A stretch of 64,000 bases of DNA from JAPPHA01 sp963662815 (GCA_963662815.2 CAXXWA010000041.1:1-64000), one strand, 5' to 3'. Shown: positions 35,015 through 44,911, numbered from the stretch's first letter. The notes: generated by a model from the sequence alone, not told the origin. Program-made: numbers and translations.

Positions 35015-36166
35015 TCAGTCGAAGCGCGCCAGCTCCTTCCATGCGCCGTCCTTGACCACGGAGATGATGATCGTTTCGGCGCCCTGATGATCGTCCGCGG
35101 AGTATGAGACCTGGGTGTCAAGATACGGATCGTAGTAGTCCAGGCTCTCCATCGCCTTCAGAAAGCTGTCGACGGTAAGATCGCGGCCCGCCTTCTCCAG
35201 CGCCATTGTAAAGTTGATCGCGCCGGCATAACCCAGTACCGCTCCGGTGCCGGGGAATTCCCCATACGCCTTCTCGTATGCCGCGATGAAGGCTGCCGGC
35301 TCCTCGCGGTCGGTTCGGGCCGCGAGATCCGACCAGGCCGCAGCGGCGTACATCCCTTCCGTTATGCCTCCCGGCACCTCGGCGACCACGGAGTGAAACG
35401 CACCCGACGATCCGACGAACTTGATGTGGGTCAGGCCGAGCTTCTTGGCCGTGCCCATGACGGTTATGGTCTGGCGAATCGTGAGCGCCAGGCCGATCAT
35501 CCCGCACCCCGCCGCATTCAGTTTTTGCAGCGAGCCGATGAAATCCGCCTCGTCCGGCTTGTGCACGGTATCTGCGACGTAGGTCATGGCGGAGTTCGCG
35601 CCGCCCTCGTCGACGAGGGCTGCCTTTATCTCCTTGCCGAAATCGGTCGGGATGTACATGGCGCAGAGCTTCGAAACGCCGTGGTTCCTGGCCATGTAGC
35701 GCGCAGCTTGCCGGAGTTCGTCGTAATAGAAGGCGGCGCCGGCGAAACGGAGCCTGACGGGCTCGCTCAGGATCTGCCGGGCCAGCGACATGGGAAAGAC
35801 GTTCGGAATGTCCTTCGGGGTCGTCAGCTTGAACCCGGCGATGTTCATCGGCGTGCCCAGCGACAGCAGCATCGCGAACACCTTGTCCCGGTTGACGAGC
35901 TTGTTGTAGCCCTGCAGCGCTTTCGGCATCTGGTAGCTGCTGTCCTCCACGACGAAACGGACCTTGCGGCCGTGAATGCCGCCGGACGCGTTCACCTCGT
36001 TGAAATGCATCTGCGCAGCCTTGATGGATGGCGCCCCGAAGGCGGCGAAGGGTCCGGACAGGTCACTGACCGAACCGACGACGACTTCCCCGTCATCGAC
36101 GCCCTGACCCGCCTGGGCGGGAGTCGCCACGAACGCAGCAACGGCGACAATTTTCCAAATCCTCAT
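35015..36166 (-). CDS. Liv-type ABC transporter periplasmic binding protein
   Basis: The 383-residue protein has a signal peptide (MRIWKIVAVAAFVATPAQAG) and a type I periplasmic-binding fold: VVVGSVSDLSGPFAAFGAPS opens lobe 1, HFNEVNASGGIHGRKVRFVV is a typical following block, and LGYAGAINFTMALEKAGRDL lies near the end. It is the last gene of the leftward Liv operon, 18 bp after the acyl-CoA synthetase. The mobile-element mosaic begins about 30 bp beyond its stop. The ligand could be an amino acid, aromatic acid or fatty acid; the synthetase favours a carboxylic acid. Confidence 0.9.
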   Translation of the reverse strand: MRIWKIVAVAAFVATPAQAGQGVDDGEVVVGSVSDLSGPFAAFGAPSIKAAQMHFNEVNASGGIHGRKVRFVVEDSSYQMPKALQGYNKLVNRDKVFAMLLSLGTPMNIAGFKLTTPKDIPNVFPMSLARQILSEPVRLRFAGAAFYYDELRQAARYMARNHGVSKLCAMYIPTDFGKEIKAALVDEGGANSAMTYVADTVHKPDEADFIGSLQKLNAAGCGMIGLALTIRQTITVMGTAKKLGLTHIKFVGSSGAFHSVVAEVPGGITEGMYAAAAWSDLAARTDREEPAAFIAAYEKAYGEFPGTGAVLGYAGAINFTMALEKAGRDLTVDSFLKAMESLDYYDPYLDTQVSYSADDHQGAETIIISVVKDGAWKELARFD

Positions 36167-36184
36167 TTCGGATCTCCTTTCCGC

Positions 36185-38071
36185 TCAATACATTTGCTCG
36201 ATCAAGGCGCTGTGTTTCTGCTCTACCAGGCTGCGCCGGAGTTTCATCGTAGGCGTCATCTCATCGTCCTCCGCCGTCAGGAGTTTGTCAATGAGACGGA
36301 AATCCTTGATCTGCTCCACCGGCGCCAAATTCGCGTTCGCCGCCTCAACCTCGGTGCGGATCAGGTCCCGCACCGGTGGCGCCGCGCAGAGCGAGGCGAA
36401 GTCGGAGAACGGGACGCCATTCTCCTGCGCGAGTCTCTCCACGTTCTCCGGATTGATCACGATCAGCGCCGTCAGATAGCGGCGCCGGTCGCCCACTACC
36501 ATCGCGTCCGAGACATGGGGCGAAAACTTCAACCGGTTCTCGATCGCCGCCGGGCTGACGTTCTTGCCGCCGGCGGTGATGATGATGTCCTTGATGCGTC
36601 CGGTGATCCAGTAGAACCCGTCATCGTCGAGGCACCCGACATCGCCGGTATGCAGCCAGCCGTCGCGCACGGTCTCGGCAGTCAGCGCCGGCGCCTTCCA
36701 GTATCCCTTGAAGACCAGCGGGCCGCGCGCCAGGATTTCCCCGTCCGCGCCGATCTTCATCTCGGTTCCCGGCACCGCCGGTCCGATCGAACCCAGCCTG
36801 TTGCGGCTCGGCAGGTTGACCGACAGCAAGCCCGTGCTCTCGGTCTGGCCGAAGCCTTCGAGCATGACGAGCCCGATCGCCCAGTACCATTTTACCAGTT
36901 CGGGCGATATCGGTGCGGCGCCGGTGGCGATGTATCGGGCGCCGTCGAGGCCGGTCATGCGCCGGAGATTTGCCAGCACCAGCCAGTTCCAGAGTCGGAA
37001 ACGCGCTTCCAGCAGGGCAGGAACCGGCCGCCCTTCCAGCCTTTTGCTTGCGCGTTCCATGCCGCAGGCGACCGCCAGGCGCCAGGCCCAGCGGCCTGCC
37101 GGCGTCGCCTCCCCGGCCATCACCGTGACCCGGGAATGGATCTTTTCCCAGATCCGGGGGACCGCGACGAAAGACGTCGGCGAGACCTCGCGCAGATTGT
37201 CGAATACGGTCTCGACGCTCTCGGCGAAGTTCACCACAGTTTTCGCCGCGATCGGAACGAACACCGAGATCAGCCTTTCGAGGACATGACAGAGCGGCAG
37301 GAAGCAGAGCTGCTCGTCCCCCTCGCGTGTCGGCAGCACGCGAAGGAAGGTGCTTGCCGAGCAGACGATGTTCTCGTGCGAGATCATCGCACCCTTCGGC
37401 TGGCCGGTGGTGCCCGAGGTATAAATCAGGACCGCGGTGTCGCCGGGGCGCGAGGCTCGCGCCTCGCGCTCGAACCGGCCGGAGTCGCGGCGATGTGCCT
37501 CGTGGCCGATCTCGTAGAGTTCGTCGAGGAACAGGATCTGCTTGTCGGCGAAATCGTGCAACCCCTCGCGGTCGAGCAGGATGCATTTCCGCACCCCGGG
37601 AACCCGGTCGCGGATTTGCAGGAACTTTTCCAGTTGTTCGGCGTTCTCGGCGATCAGGAAGCAGCTTTCCGCGTTGCCGAGCAGAAACGCCAGCTGTTCC
37701 GCGCTGTCGGTCGGGTAGACGCCCGAGGTAATTCCGCCCATGCACTGGATGCCGAGGTCGGCGTAAATCCACTCCTTGTTGTCTTCCGAGAGGATCGAGA
37801 CCACCTCGCCCCGCTCGAGCCCGAGCGCGGACAGGCCGAGGCCGATTGCCCGCGCGCCCTCCAGATAGTCTGACCAGGAATGGCTCTTCCAGACGCCGAG
37901 CGTCTTCTCCCGGTGGGCGGTGCGCGGCCCGAGCGACCGGCAGCGTTCGATGAACAGCTTGGCCAGCGTGTCGCAGCCATCGATGACATTGGGGGCGATG
38001 TCGCCCGCACTGCCCCGCGGCTTGCCAGTCCCCTGCGGCGGGGTGCGCATGGCCGCGTCTATGATCGCCAT
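36185..38071 (-). CDS. Long-chain acyl-CoA synthetase (AMP-forming)
   Basis: The 628-residue enzyme has the AMP-binding P-loop YTSGTTGQPKGAMISHENI (about 218-236), GFGQTESTGL (A5 motif), GEILARGPLVFKGYW and WLHTGDVGCLDDDGFYWITGRIKD (A7-A8). A late Lys in SPAAIENRLK/TPTMKLRRS should complete the site. It would activate a carboxylic acid to acyl-CoA with ATP. It overlaps livF by 13 bp, so import and activation of the substrate are coupled. Fatty-acid or aromatic/dicarboxylic substrates are possible. Confidence 0.9.
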   Translation of the reverse strand: MAIIDAAMRTPPQGTGKPRGSAGDIAPNVIDGCDTLAKLFIERCRSLGPRTAHREKTLGVWKSHSWSDYLEGARAIGLGLSALGLERGEVVSILSEDNKEWIYADLGIQCMGGITSGVYPTDSAEQLAFLLGNAESCFLIAENAEQLEKFLQIRDRVPGVRKCILLDREGLHDFADKQILFLDELYEIGHEAHRRDSGRFEREARASRPGDTAVLIYTSGTTGQPKGAMISHENIVCSASTFLRVLPTREGDEQLCFLPLCHVLERLISVFVPIAAKTVVNFAESVETVFDNLREVSPTSFVAVPRIWEKIHSRVTVMAGEATPAGRWAWRLAVACGMERASKRLEGRPVPALLEARFRLWNWLVLANLRRMTGLDGARYIATGAAPISPELVKWYWAIGLVMLEGFGQTESTGLLSVNLPSRNRLGSIGPAVPGTEMKIGADGEILARGPLVFKGYWKAPALTAETVRDGWLHTGDVGCLDDDGFYWITGRIKDIIITAGGKNVSPAAIENRLKFSPHVSDAMVVGDRRRYLTALIVINPENVERLAQENGVPFSDFASLCAAPPVRDLIRTEVEAANANLAPVEQIKDFRLIDKLLTAEDDEMTPTMKLRRSLVEQKHSALIEQMY

Positions 38072-38832
38072 GTCTTCCTGCGCTTCCAGCGGCGCTCGGC
38101 GAGCGGGCCCGCCTGCTGCGCGCCCAGATAGAATTCCTGGATGTCCGGGCTCCGGACGAGGCGTTCGGCCGACCCTTCCATGACCACCTGCCCGGTCTCC
38201 ATCACATAGCCGAAATCGGCGACCTCCAGCGCCATCCTGGCGTTCTGTTCGACCAGCAGGATGGTGACGCCGCGCTCCTGGTTCAGTCGGCGGATGATGG
38301 CAAATATGTCGCGCACCATGATCGGCGAAAGGCCCAGCGACGGCTCGTCGAGCAGCATGATCCTGGGCCGTGCCATGAGCCCGCGGGCGATCGCCAACAT
38401 CTGCTGCTCGCCACCCGACAGCGTTCCGGCGGGCTGGCGAAGCCGCCGCTTCAGGATCGGGAAATAGGCGAAGACCGAATCCATGTCGCCGGCAACATCC
38501 GTGTCCCGGCGGGTATAGGCGCCCATCGCGAGGTTTTCCGCGACGCTCAGCAGCGGGAACACCTCCCGCCCCTCGGGCACGTGGACCAGCCCCTTGCGGA
38601 CGATGTAGTCGGGAGAACCGCGTTCGATGGATTCGCCAGCCAACCGGATTTTGCCCTTTTCCGGGTCAATGATGCCGGAGATGGTGCGCAGCAGCGTCGT
38701 CTTGCCAGCCCCGTTGGCGCCGAGCACCGCGACCGTACTTCCCGCACGGACGTCGAGGCTCACGCCGCGGATCGCCTTGATCGGGCCGTAGAAGCCTTCC
38801 AGGTTGCGAACTTCGAGCAGGGCGTCGGTCAT
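38059..38832 (-). CDS. Liv-type ABC transporter ATP-binding protein (LivF-like)
   Basis: The 257-residue ATPase has Walker A GANGAGKTT (about 33-41), signature LSGGEQQML, Walker B IMLLDEPSLGLSP and VEQNARMALE at the H-loop position. VHVPEGREVFPLLSVAENL is the Q-loop region diagnostic of LivF. It overlaps livG by 4 bp and the synthetase by 13 bp. It forms the heterodimeric motor with LivG. Confidence 0.92.
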   Translation of the reverse strand: MTDALLEVRNLEGFYGPIKAIRGVSLDVRAGSTVAVLGANGAGKTTLLRTISGIIDPEKGKIRLAGESIERGSPDYIVRKGLVHVPEGREVFPLLSVAENLAMGAYTRRDTDVAGDMDSVFAYFPILKRRLRQPAGTLSGGEQQMLAIARGLMARPRIMLLDEPSLGLSPIMVRDIFAIIRRLNQERGVTILLVEQNARMALEVADFGYVMETGQVVMEGSAERLVRSPDIQEFYLGAQQAGPLAERRWKRRKTWRS

Positions 38833-39602
38833 GGCACCGCCATGCCCGCGCCGAGATAGGCCTCGACAACACTCGGTTCCGCCTGCACTTCGGCCGGGGT
38901 GCCGAGCGCGATCGGGCGCCCGTCCGCCAGCACCATCACCCGGTCCGACACCGCCGAGACCAGGTTCATGTTGTGCTCGACCATCACCACCGTCACGCCG
39001 AGCCGCCGCCGAATGTCGTCGATCCAGAACCGCATGTCCCCCGCCTCCTCCACCGAGAGCCCGGATGCCGGCTCGTCGAGGAGGATCAGCCTGGGCTCCA
39101 TGGCGAGCGCGCGGCCAATCTCCACCACCTTGCGGACGCCGTAGGGAAGCCCCGCGATGATCTTCTCCCGGTATGGCTGGAGATCGAGGAAATCGATGAC
39201 CCGCTCGACGGCGCCGCGATGCGCGATTTCCTCGCGCCGGACAGAGGGGGCGAAGACGAGCTGCAGCGGGATGGAGGCGCGTCGGCGCGTGTGGCGCCCG
39301 ATCAGCAGGTTCTGGAGCACCGTCGAGCGTTCGAAGAGCTCGATGTTCTGAAACGTCCGCGCGATGCCGAGCGTGGCGATGTCGGGCGGCGAATGCCCCA
39401 GAATGCTCGCCCCTTCGAAGAGGACATCGCCGGAGGCGGGTTCGCAGAAGCGCGAGATCAGGTTGAACAACGTCGACTTGCCAGCGCCGTTCGGGCCGAC
39501 AATGGCGAAGATCTCGCCTTCCTCCACTGCGCAGGAAACCCCCTCCAACGCGGTGACGCCGTCGAACCGGACCGTGACGTCGCGGATGTCCAGAAACCTC
39601 AT
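38829..39602 (-). CDS. Liv-type ABC transporter ATP-binding protein (LivG-like)
   Basis: The start MRFLDIRDVTVRFDGVTALEG at 39602 gives 257 residues and overlaps livM by 4 bp. Walker A GPNGAGKST, Q-loop RTFQNIELFERSTVLQN, the signature region LPYGVRKVVEIGRALA and Walker B LILLDEPASGLS are present. The canonical LSGG signature is replaced by LPYG, which is common in LivG proteins. A longer open frame to 40262 is a shadow of livM. Confidence 0.92.
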   Translation of the reverse strand: MRFLDIRDVTVRFDGVTALEGVSCAVEEGEIFAIVGPNGAGKSTLFNLISRFCEPASGDVLFEGASILGHSPPDIATLGIARTFQNIELFERSTVLQNLLIGRHTRRRASIPLQLVFAPSVRREEIAHRGAVERVIDFLDLQPYREKIIAGLPYGVRKVVEIGRALAMEPRLILLDEPASGLSVEEAGDMRFWIDDIRRRLGVTVVMVEHNMNLVSAVSDRVMVLADGRPIALGTPAEVQAEPSVVEAYLGAGMAVP

Positions 39603-40699
39603 CTCAGCCGCTCGGTCTTCAGATAACTCTTCTGCCGGCGGAACATGTCGCGGCGGTAGAACGGAAATAGCTCGAAATAGAGTCTCCACTTGGCAATCCG
39701 CCCGTAAATCCCGAGCGGCTCGAAGAGGATGAAGCCTATCAGGATCAGCCCGAAAATTCCGGTCTCGAGGCCGGGTATGGCCACGCCTCCGCCGCCGAAG
39801 ACCTCCACGACCCCGTCGCGCGCGACATTGATCGCCTGCGGGATGATCCCGACCACGGCGGCGCCGTAATACGCACCCTGAATCGAGCCCAATCCGCCAA
39901 TTACGATCATCAGCAGGAGCTGGATTGAGATCACCACGGTGAAGACCTCGTGGTTGAAGGTGTAGAAGAAATGCCCCATCAGCGCGCCGGCCCATCCCGT
40001 GACCATGCAGGAAAGCCCGAAGGCGGCGGTCTTGGTTCCGGCGAGGTTCACACCCATGGCCTGGGCCGAGATCTCGGAATCGCGGATCGCGAGGAAGGCC
40101 CGCCCGAGCGGAGCGCGCAGAAGGTTGCGGTAGCCCAGCGTTACGACGACCGCGACGGCGAGGCAGAGCCAGTAGAACTGGCCGGGCGAAGCCAGACGGT
40201 CCACCTCCACCCCGGCGATCGAAATGGTCGGCGCGATCATGCCCGCGATGCCGCCTGTCCAAGGCTCGGCGAGTACGATGATGTCCTCGGTCAGGATCGA
40301 GAGCGCCAGCGTGGCGATGGCGAGATAGATTCCGTGCAGCCGGAGCGCGGGAATGGCGACCATCACGCCGACCAGACCCGTGAACAGCCCGGCGAGAGGA
40401 AAAGCGAGCAGGAAAGGCAGGTCGAACCGTCCCATCAAAATGGCGTTGGCGTAGCAGCCTGAGGCGAGGAAGGCGGCATGGCCCAGGCTCGGCTGCCCGG
40501 CATGGCCGGTCAGCGCCATCAGTCCCATCCCGGCAATGGCCCAGATCAGGACGTTGGTCGCCTCGCCGATAAGGAAATCGTCGAGCAGAAACGGAAGCGC
40601 CGCGGCGATAGCGAGAAGCGCCGCATAGCGCAAGGCCTCGCGTGCGTCCGCGAACAGGCGGATGTCCTGGTCGTAGCCGGTCTTGAACTGGACGCGCAC
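39599..40699 (-). CDS. Liv-type ABC transporter permease (LivM-like)
   Basis: The 366-residue permease has around nine to ten membrane segments. GHAGQPSLGHAAFLASGCYA and RDSEISAQAMGVNLAGTKTAAFG are the two conserved blocks of LivM, the latter the ATPase-contact loop. It starts 4 bp after livH and overlaps livG. The charged C-terminal tail (RRDMFRRQKSYLKTERLR) is somewhat long. Confidence 0.92.
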   Translation of the reverse strand: MRVQFKTGYDQDIRLFADAREALRYAALLAIAAALPFLLDDFLIGEATNVLIWAIAGMGLMALTGHAGQPSLGHAAFLASGCYANAILMGRFDLPFLLAFPLAGLFTGLVGVMVAIPALRLHGIYLAIATLALSILTEDIIVLAEPWTGGIAGMIAPTISIAGVEVDRLASPGQFYWLCLAVAVVVTLGYRNLLRAPLGRAFLAIRDSEISAQAMGVNLAGTKTAAFGLSCMVTGWAGALMGHFFYTFNHEVFTVVISIQLLLMIVIGGLGSIQGAYYGAAVVGIIPQAINVARDGVVEVFGGGGVAIPGLETGIFGLILIGFILFEPLGIYGRIAKWRLYFELFPFYRRDMFRRQKSYLKTERLR

Positions 40700-40703
40700 C
40701 GGT

Positions 40704-41579
40704 TCACACCTTTTTCGCGCCGACCTGCACCAAGATGCCGTGTGGGCGGACGATCAGCACCAGGATCATGACCGCGTAGGGCGCGATCTGCGCGTATCCG
40801 GCAGAGACGTAGCGGCTCGCGAAGGGCTCGATCAGCCCGACGATCAGTCCGCCCGCCAGCGCCCCGGGCAGCGATCCGAACCCGCCGATCACCGCCGCGG
40901 CGAACGCCTTGATGCCCAGGAACCCGGCGCTGGGGTCGATCGAGCCCTTGGACGCGAACAGGAGCCCCGCAACCGCCGCCGTCGCGCCCGCAAGCGCCCA
41001 GGTCAGCCCGTGAATCCGCTTCACCGGGATGCCCATGTAGTAGGCCGCGAGCTGGTTCTGGCTTGACGCCTGCATGGCGATCCCGAGGCGGGTGCGGGCG
41101 AAGAACAGGAAGAGCAGGCCGGTCAGGAGAATCGTGACCGCGATGGTAGCAATCTCGTCGAGCCCGAGGATCAGCCCGCCGAGACGGAAATTGACGCCTG
41201 CGGCCGGGCTCTCCAGCGCCAGCGGGTCGTGGCCCCAGACGGCGCCGGCGACGAAACGCAGCACGAAGCCGATGGCGATCGTCAAGATCATTATCGCGAT
41301 CTGCGGCTGGCCGATGACACGGCGCAGCACGACTCGTTCGAGCAGCCATCCGATGGCAGCCATTGCGAGAATCGCGCCGGCGCAGGCGGCCCAGAACGGC
41401 GCGCCGACATGGGAGTCGTTGCCGAGCGCGAGCGCAATGAAGGCGCCCAGCATCATCATGTCTCCCTGAGCGAAATTGACCTGCTCTGTAGCCTTGTAGA
41501 TCAGCACGAAGCCGAGCGCGATCAGGCCGTAGACGCAGCCATTGGCAAGCCCGCTGACGATGAGTTGGAGGATCTCCAA
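40704..41579 (-). CDS. Liv-type ABC transporter permease (LivH-like)
   Basis: The 291-residue protein starts MEILQLIVSGLANGCVYGLI and has eight or so membrane segments. VNFAQGDMMMLGAFIALAL and MQASSQNQLAAYYMGIPVKRI are the LivH landmarks. It is the first gene of the leftward Liv operon: livH-livM-livG-livF-acyl-CoA synthetase-binding protein. Its promoter should lie in the gap to the right. Confidence 0.92.
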   Translation of the reverse strand: MEILQLIVSGLANGCVYGLIALGFVLIYKATEQVNFAQGDMMMLGAFIALALGNDSHVGAPFWAACAGAILAMAAIGWLLERVVLRRVIGQPQIAIMILTIAIGFVLRFVAGAVWGHDPLALESPAAGVNFRLGGLILGLDEIATIAVTILLTGLLFLFFARTRLGIAMQASSQNQLAAYYMGIPVKRIHGLTWALAGATAAVAGLLFASKGSIDPSAGFLGIKAFAAAVIGGFGSLPGALAGGLIVGLIEPFASRYVSAGYAQIAPYAVMILVLIVRPHGILVQVGAKKV

Positions 41580-42780
41580 GCGTCCGCTCCGAATCGATTC
41601 GCACGATAAACCACCATTCGCCGCGCTAAATCAAATCCTTCGTATGGAAAGGACACCTCCTTCAAAAGGCATCGAATCATGCCAAGGTGGAGTTGGCATC
41701 AACGTCACGGGCAAGGGGACAAAGCGTCCAAAGCACGGCTGATTTTTCTCCGCAGGTCTTGACGAGGCCGTTTGGCGGGCCGGCAATTCATCTCGTGCCG
41801 GATCCGGCTTTCAGCGGCAAGTCCGTGACTTTGCCCTCGTTTCCCCGCCGTCCGCGAAACGGCGCGCCGGGACAGTATTGCTTGGCCGCAAGCGCGCGGA
41901 AACGCGGCTCGTCGTCCGGCGCCACCGGCGTCACGGCCGAATTCGAGAGATCCGCAGCTGCCCCGGTTCGCTTTCGGCCAGGCGCCTGTAGCGCGACTTG
42001 AGCGGGGTTTTCGGCCCGGTTCGGGAACAACCTTGCAGCACAGGCCAATCACTCACGGACAAACCGCCCTGCGCGTTAGCCAAGCATATGAGCCCCTAAC
42101 TCATCCCTCATCTGCTTCATCTGTTAGCGACGATTCTCAACGAGATTCTCCCTCCGTACGGGGCATTGCGGCGGATTAGGCTTGTTCGAACATTTGCACG
42201 GCCGAGCGGCCTGCAAGTGGACGTGCGCCACTGGGGGCTTGCACTTGCCTCGACTGCTTCATTTGTTTCTCTCGGTTTCCCCGGCTCCTTGCGGTCGCGC
42301 CGTCCAGGGAGGAATGCGTGAACGCGCTGGCTCGTCGGCAACTCCTGCTCATGCCTTGAAACGGTTCCGTCGCACGCGGCGCTCGCGAAGCCCGTCTCCC
42401 TTGGACGTCGATTCCTGATCTGACTCGGAAAGCTGCGCATGTCTCACGGAGTCCGCAATGTTCCGTTGCGACACGGCATGGCGCGATGCCCTTGGCGCCG
42501 GACCCGGAGCAATCGCAAGGCGCGTACTGGACGCCCGCCGTCCAAGATGCGGAAACGTCCCGCTGGCGGCGGTCGTGGCATCTGGCGAAGGAGGCCCCGG
42601 GCCTCGCGAAACTCGCCCCGAGGCGGCCTTGCCCGAGAGCCCGAAATTGCCGCAGACCAGCCCCTGACGACAGTCTCTGCCGTTTCAGGAACACCCATGT
42701 CGACCGGCACGGCCGGAACCGGCTATGCTTCGGTGTCGGTCGACCGCACGAACGCCCGGCCTGATTTGGAGTGCAAGGCG
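41580..42780. other. 1.2-kb gap upstream of the Liv operon
   Basis: No gene family is recognisable on either strand. Open frames are Arg/Pro-rich. The first 100 bp (41600-41690) are relatively AT-rich and probably hold the livH promoter. The frame that opens the nuclease gene extends back to 42439 but without domain content. Confidence 0.45.
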
Positions 42781-43389
42781 ATGGAAACGGTTTCCGGACT
42801 GGTGTTGTTGATCGCGTTCGCTGTCGCTGTCGCCGTTCTGCGCAAGGGCGCTTTCGGAAAACGTTCTCGCCGGAAATGGAGGAAGGGATTTTCGAGAAGA
42901 GGGCCGGGGCGAAAGCGCAGCCGCGCGGCTTCCCGGAATTCGTCCGCCGCACGACTCCGCTTCCCCCGCACGCTCGCCGGCAAGGCTTACGTGACGGACG
43001 GCGACGGCATACGGGTTGCCGGACAGGAAGTTCGACTTGCCGGGATCGACGCTCCCGAATGGGACCAGCGGGCAAGACATCGGGACGGCTACTGGTTCAA
43101 CCACGGAAGGCGCGTGAAAAGCGCATTGATAAGGGAAATCGGCGGAAAACACGTCCGCGTCTCGGTCGAGGACACGGACGAATTCGGGCGCCTGCTCGGC
43201 ACCGTCACCTACAAGGGCAGGGACATTGGGGAATGGCTGGTGCGGGAGGGACACGCGATCGCAGCATATAGCGACCGCTACAAGCTCGTCGAGCAGGAAG
43301 CGCGCGAAAGGCAGCGCGGCATGTGGGCGCACGCCCACAACTTCGACTCCAGGGCTCACCGGCACCGAAAGCGACCCACGCTCCCTTGA
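42781..43389 (+). CDS. Membrane-anchored thermonuclease-like (SNase) protein
   Basis: The chosen start METVSGLVLLIAFAVAVAVL (ATG 42781, GGAG nine bases ahead) gives 202 residues with an N-terminal membrane anchor, then a basic Arg-rich linker. The SNase domain has YVTDGDGIRVAGQEVRLAGIDAPE (metal-binding Asp, first Arg), DEFGRLLGTVTYKGRDIGEWLV (Glu/Arg of the active site) and ending QEARERQRGMWAH. Such proteins cleave DNA or RNA at the cell surface or periplasm. The frame could start as far back as 42439. Confidence 0.8.
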   Translation: METVSGLVLLIAFAVAVAVLRKGAFGKRSRRKWRKGFSRRGPGRKRSRAASRNSSAARLRFPRTLAGKAYVTDGDGIRVAGQEVRLAGIDAPEWDQRARHRDGYWFNHGRRVKSALIREIGGKHVRVSVEDTDEFGRLLGTVTYKGRDIGEWLVREGHAIAAYSDRYKLVEQEARERQRGMWAHAHNFDSRAHRHRKRPTLP

Positions 43390-43404
43390 AGCCCTCCTGA
43401 ACAA

Positions 43405-43432
43405 AGTGGTTGCGGGAGTCGCCGCAACCACT
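43405..43432 (+). terminator. Strong hairpin after the nuclease gene
   Basis: AGTGGTTGCGG and CCGCAACCACT form a perfect 11-bp stem with a 6-base loop, starting 15 bp after the nuclease stop, followed by CGTTTGG. The stem is terminator-grade although the T-run is only three bases. Confidence 0.55.
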
Positions 43433-43922
43433 CGTTTGGAGACAATGACTCGAATGCGATGCGGACATGCCGAACGGCAGCATTACGGTCGATGTCCGCC
43501 CACCGCACCTGATGACCAGCCACGGCCGCCACTCGACGGCGGCGGCGCCGTTTTCCACCCTGCTCCAGAGGGCTGCGCCCCGCACGAACCCGGGCGCCGC
43601 CAATTCGCCACGCTCCGCGCAGAAATTCAAATCACGCTCAGCAGCCGTTTGCCATCGCCGCGCGCTCGAGGATCCATGGCTTAGGGCGAACGCGGACTTC
43701 GCGAATCAAATCCGGCCAAACGTCTTGCGACGGTCTCGGCTGGGGAGGACATGGCGCTGGTGATTCGCAGTATGGATTCCCGTTTGCCAAGGAGCGGATT
43801 CTGGAACAAAATGCATCTTTCGGGTGCGCAAGTGCATTGCGGGAACGTCGACGGTCGCGGAAGCAGTGCGTAGTCGGCAGCCGGATCGGCCCCTTTGCGC
43901 CGGGCAGCAATGAGGAGGAATC
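43433..43922. other. 490-bp gap before the M48 protease gene
   Basis: Nothing recognisable is seen on either strand apart from the strong ribosome-binding site AGGAGG at the right edge. It presumably contains the promoter of the protease gene. Confidence 0.4.
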
Positions 43923-44756
43923 ATGAAACCCGTGCTGGCGGTACTGAATGCATTTCTGTGTCTGGCGCTTCTTGCCGGATGCGCGACGCCCGTGCTTGAG
44001 ATCGAGGACGTCGACGACAGGCATCGGGAAGCGGCGGTCGTTGCGCTTGCGAGCGAAGAGATCGCCGTGCCGCGCCATACGCGGCAGGAGGAGATGGCCG
44101 CCGTGGTCGATCGCGTGCTGCCCCGGGTCAGGAACTCGGCCCATTCCGTCTGCCAGGAACTCGGGAGGCCGCAGGCCAACTGCGACCTGATGCTGACCGC
44201 GACGGTGCACGTGTTTCCGGATGAACCGGACATGAACGCATTCGCCGACCAGAACTACGATATCGGCATTTACGGGGGCCTGATCGCGAACGCGGGGAGC
44301 GACGAGGAAATCGCGGCCGTCCTCTCGCATGAATTCGCCCACGTCATGTATGATCACGTATCGCTGAAGATGTCGAACGCAGTGATCGGCATGCTCGTAG
44401 CCGGCGGCCTCGCGCTGGCAGTCACCGGAGACAGCCATTCCCCGGCCGACCAGCAGGCCGTGCAAGGCATGATGGAGTTCGGCGCGGCGGTCGGCGCCAC
44501 CGCGTACAGTCCGGAAATGGAACTGGAAGCGGACCGGACCGCCGTCTACGTCCTCGCGGGCGCAGGCTACGACACCGACTCGATGAAGGACATCATCGTT
44601 CGATTGCATCGGGCGGACGCGAGGCAAAGGAGCGGCGTTTCCACCCAGACGGTGGGTTTCCTTCAGACGCATCCGAGCAACAACCGCCGCGTGGCGCACA
44701 TCATTTCGTCGATCGAGGACGCGAACGCGGGCGTGCCGCTGGTCGTGGCCCAGTAG
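43923..44756 (+). CDS. M48-family metallopeptidase lipoprotein
   Basis: The 277-residue product starts after a near-perfect AGGAGGAATC. The lipobox LLAGC puts the lipidated Cys at residue 20. SHEFAHVMYDH gives the HExxH zinc site (136-140), and PEMELEADRTAVYVLA supplies the third ligand Glu and its partner Asp. TVGFLQTHPSNNRRVAHI is the usual end of the domain (HPxxxxR). It resembles BepA/LoiP-type proteases of the periplasm that maintain outer-membrane proteins, but lacks the TPR tail of BepA. It stands alone, convergent with the next gene. Confidence 0.9.
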   Translation: MKPVLAVLNAFLCLALLAGCATPVLEIEDVDDRHREAAVVALASEEIAVPRHTRQEEMAAVVDRVLPRVRNSAHSVCQELGRPQANCDLMLTATVHVFPDEPDMNAFADQNYDIGIYGGLIANAGSDEEIAAVLSHEFAHVMYDHVSLKMSNAVIGMLVAGGLALAVTGDSHSPADQQAVQGMMEFGAAVGATAYSPEMELEADRTAVYVLAGAGYDTDSMKDIIVRLHRADARQRSGVSTQTVGFLQTHPSNNRRVAHIISSIEDANAGVPLVVAQ

Positions 44757-44911
44757 CCAGCCGCCTTCCGCGGCTTCGCCGGGGTCCGGAAACCTTCAAA
44801 CCTGCGTGCTTGGCGCGCCGCTTCGCGGTGCAATTCGTCGAACATGCAGCAACCCGGGCAATGGGCACGTGCTCCACACTGCGGACAGGTTCGGCTTGGC
44901 CCGCACCGCCG

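Noticed and set aside
33041..35107. A 688-codon open frame from the recombinase fragment through DDE copy 2
   Set aside because: Only the first 65 or so residues (recombinase) and a short C-terminal piece are real; the rest is the wrong frame of the transposase.
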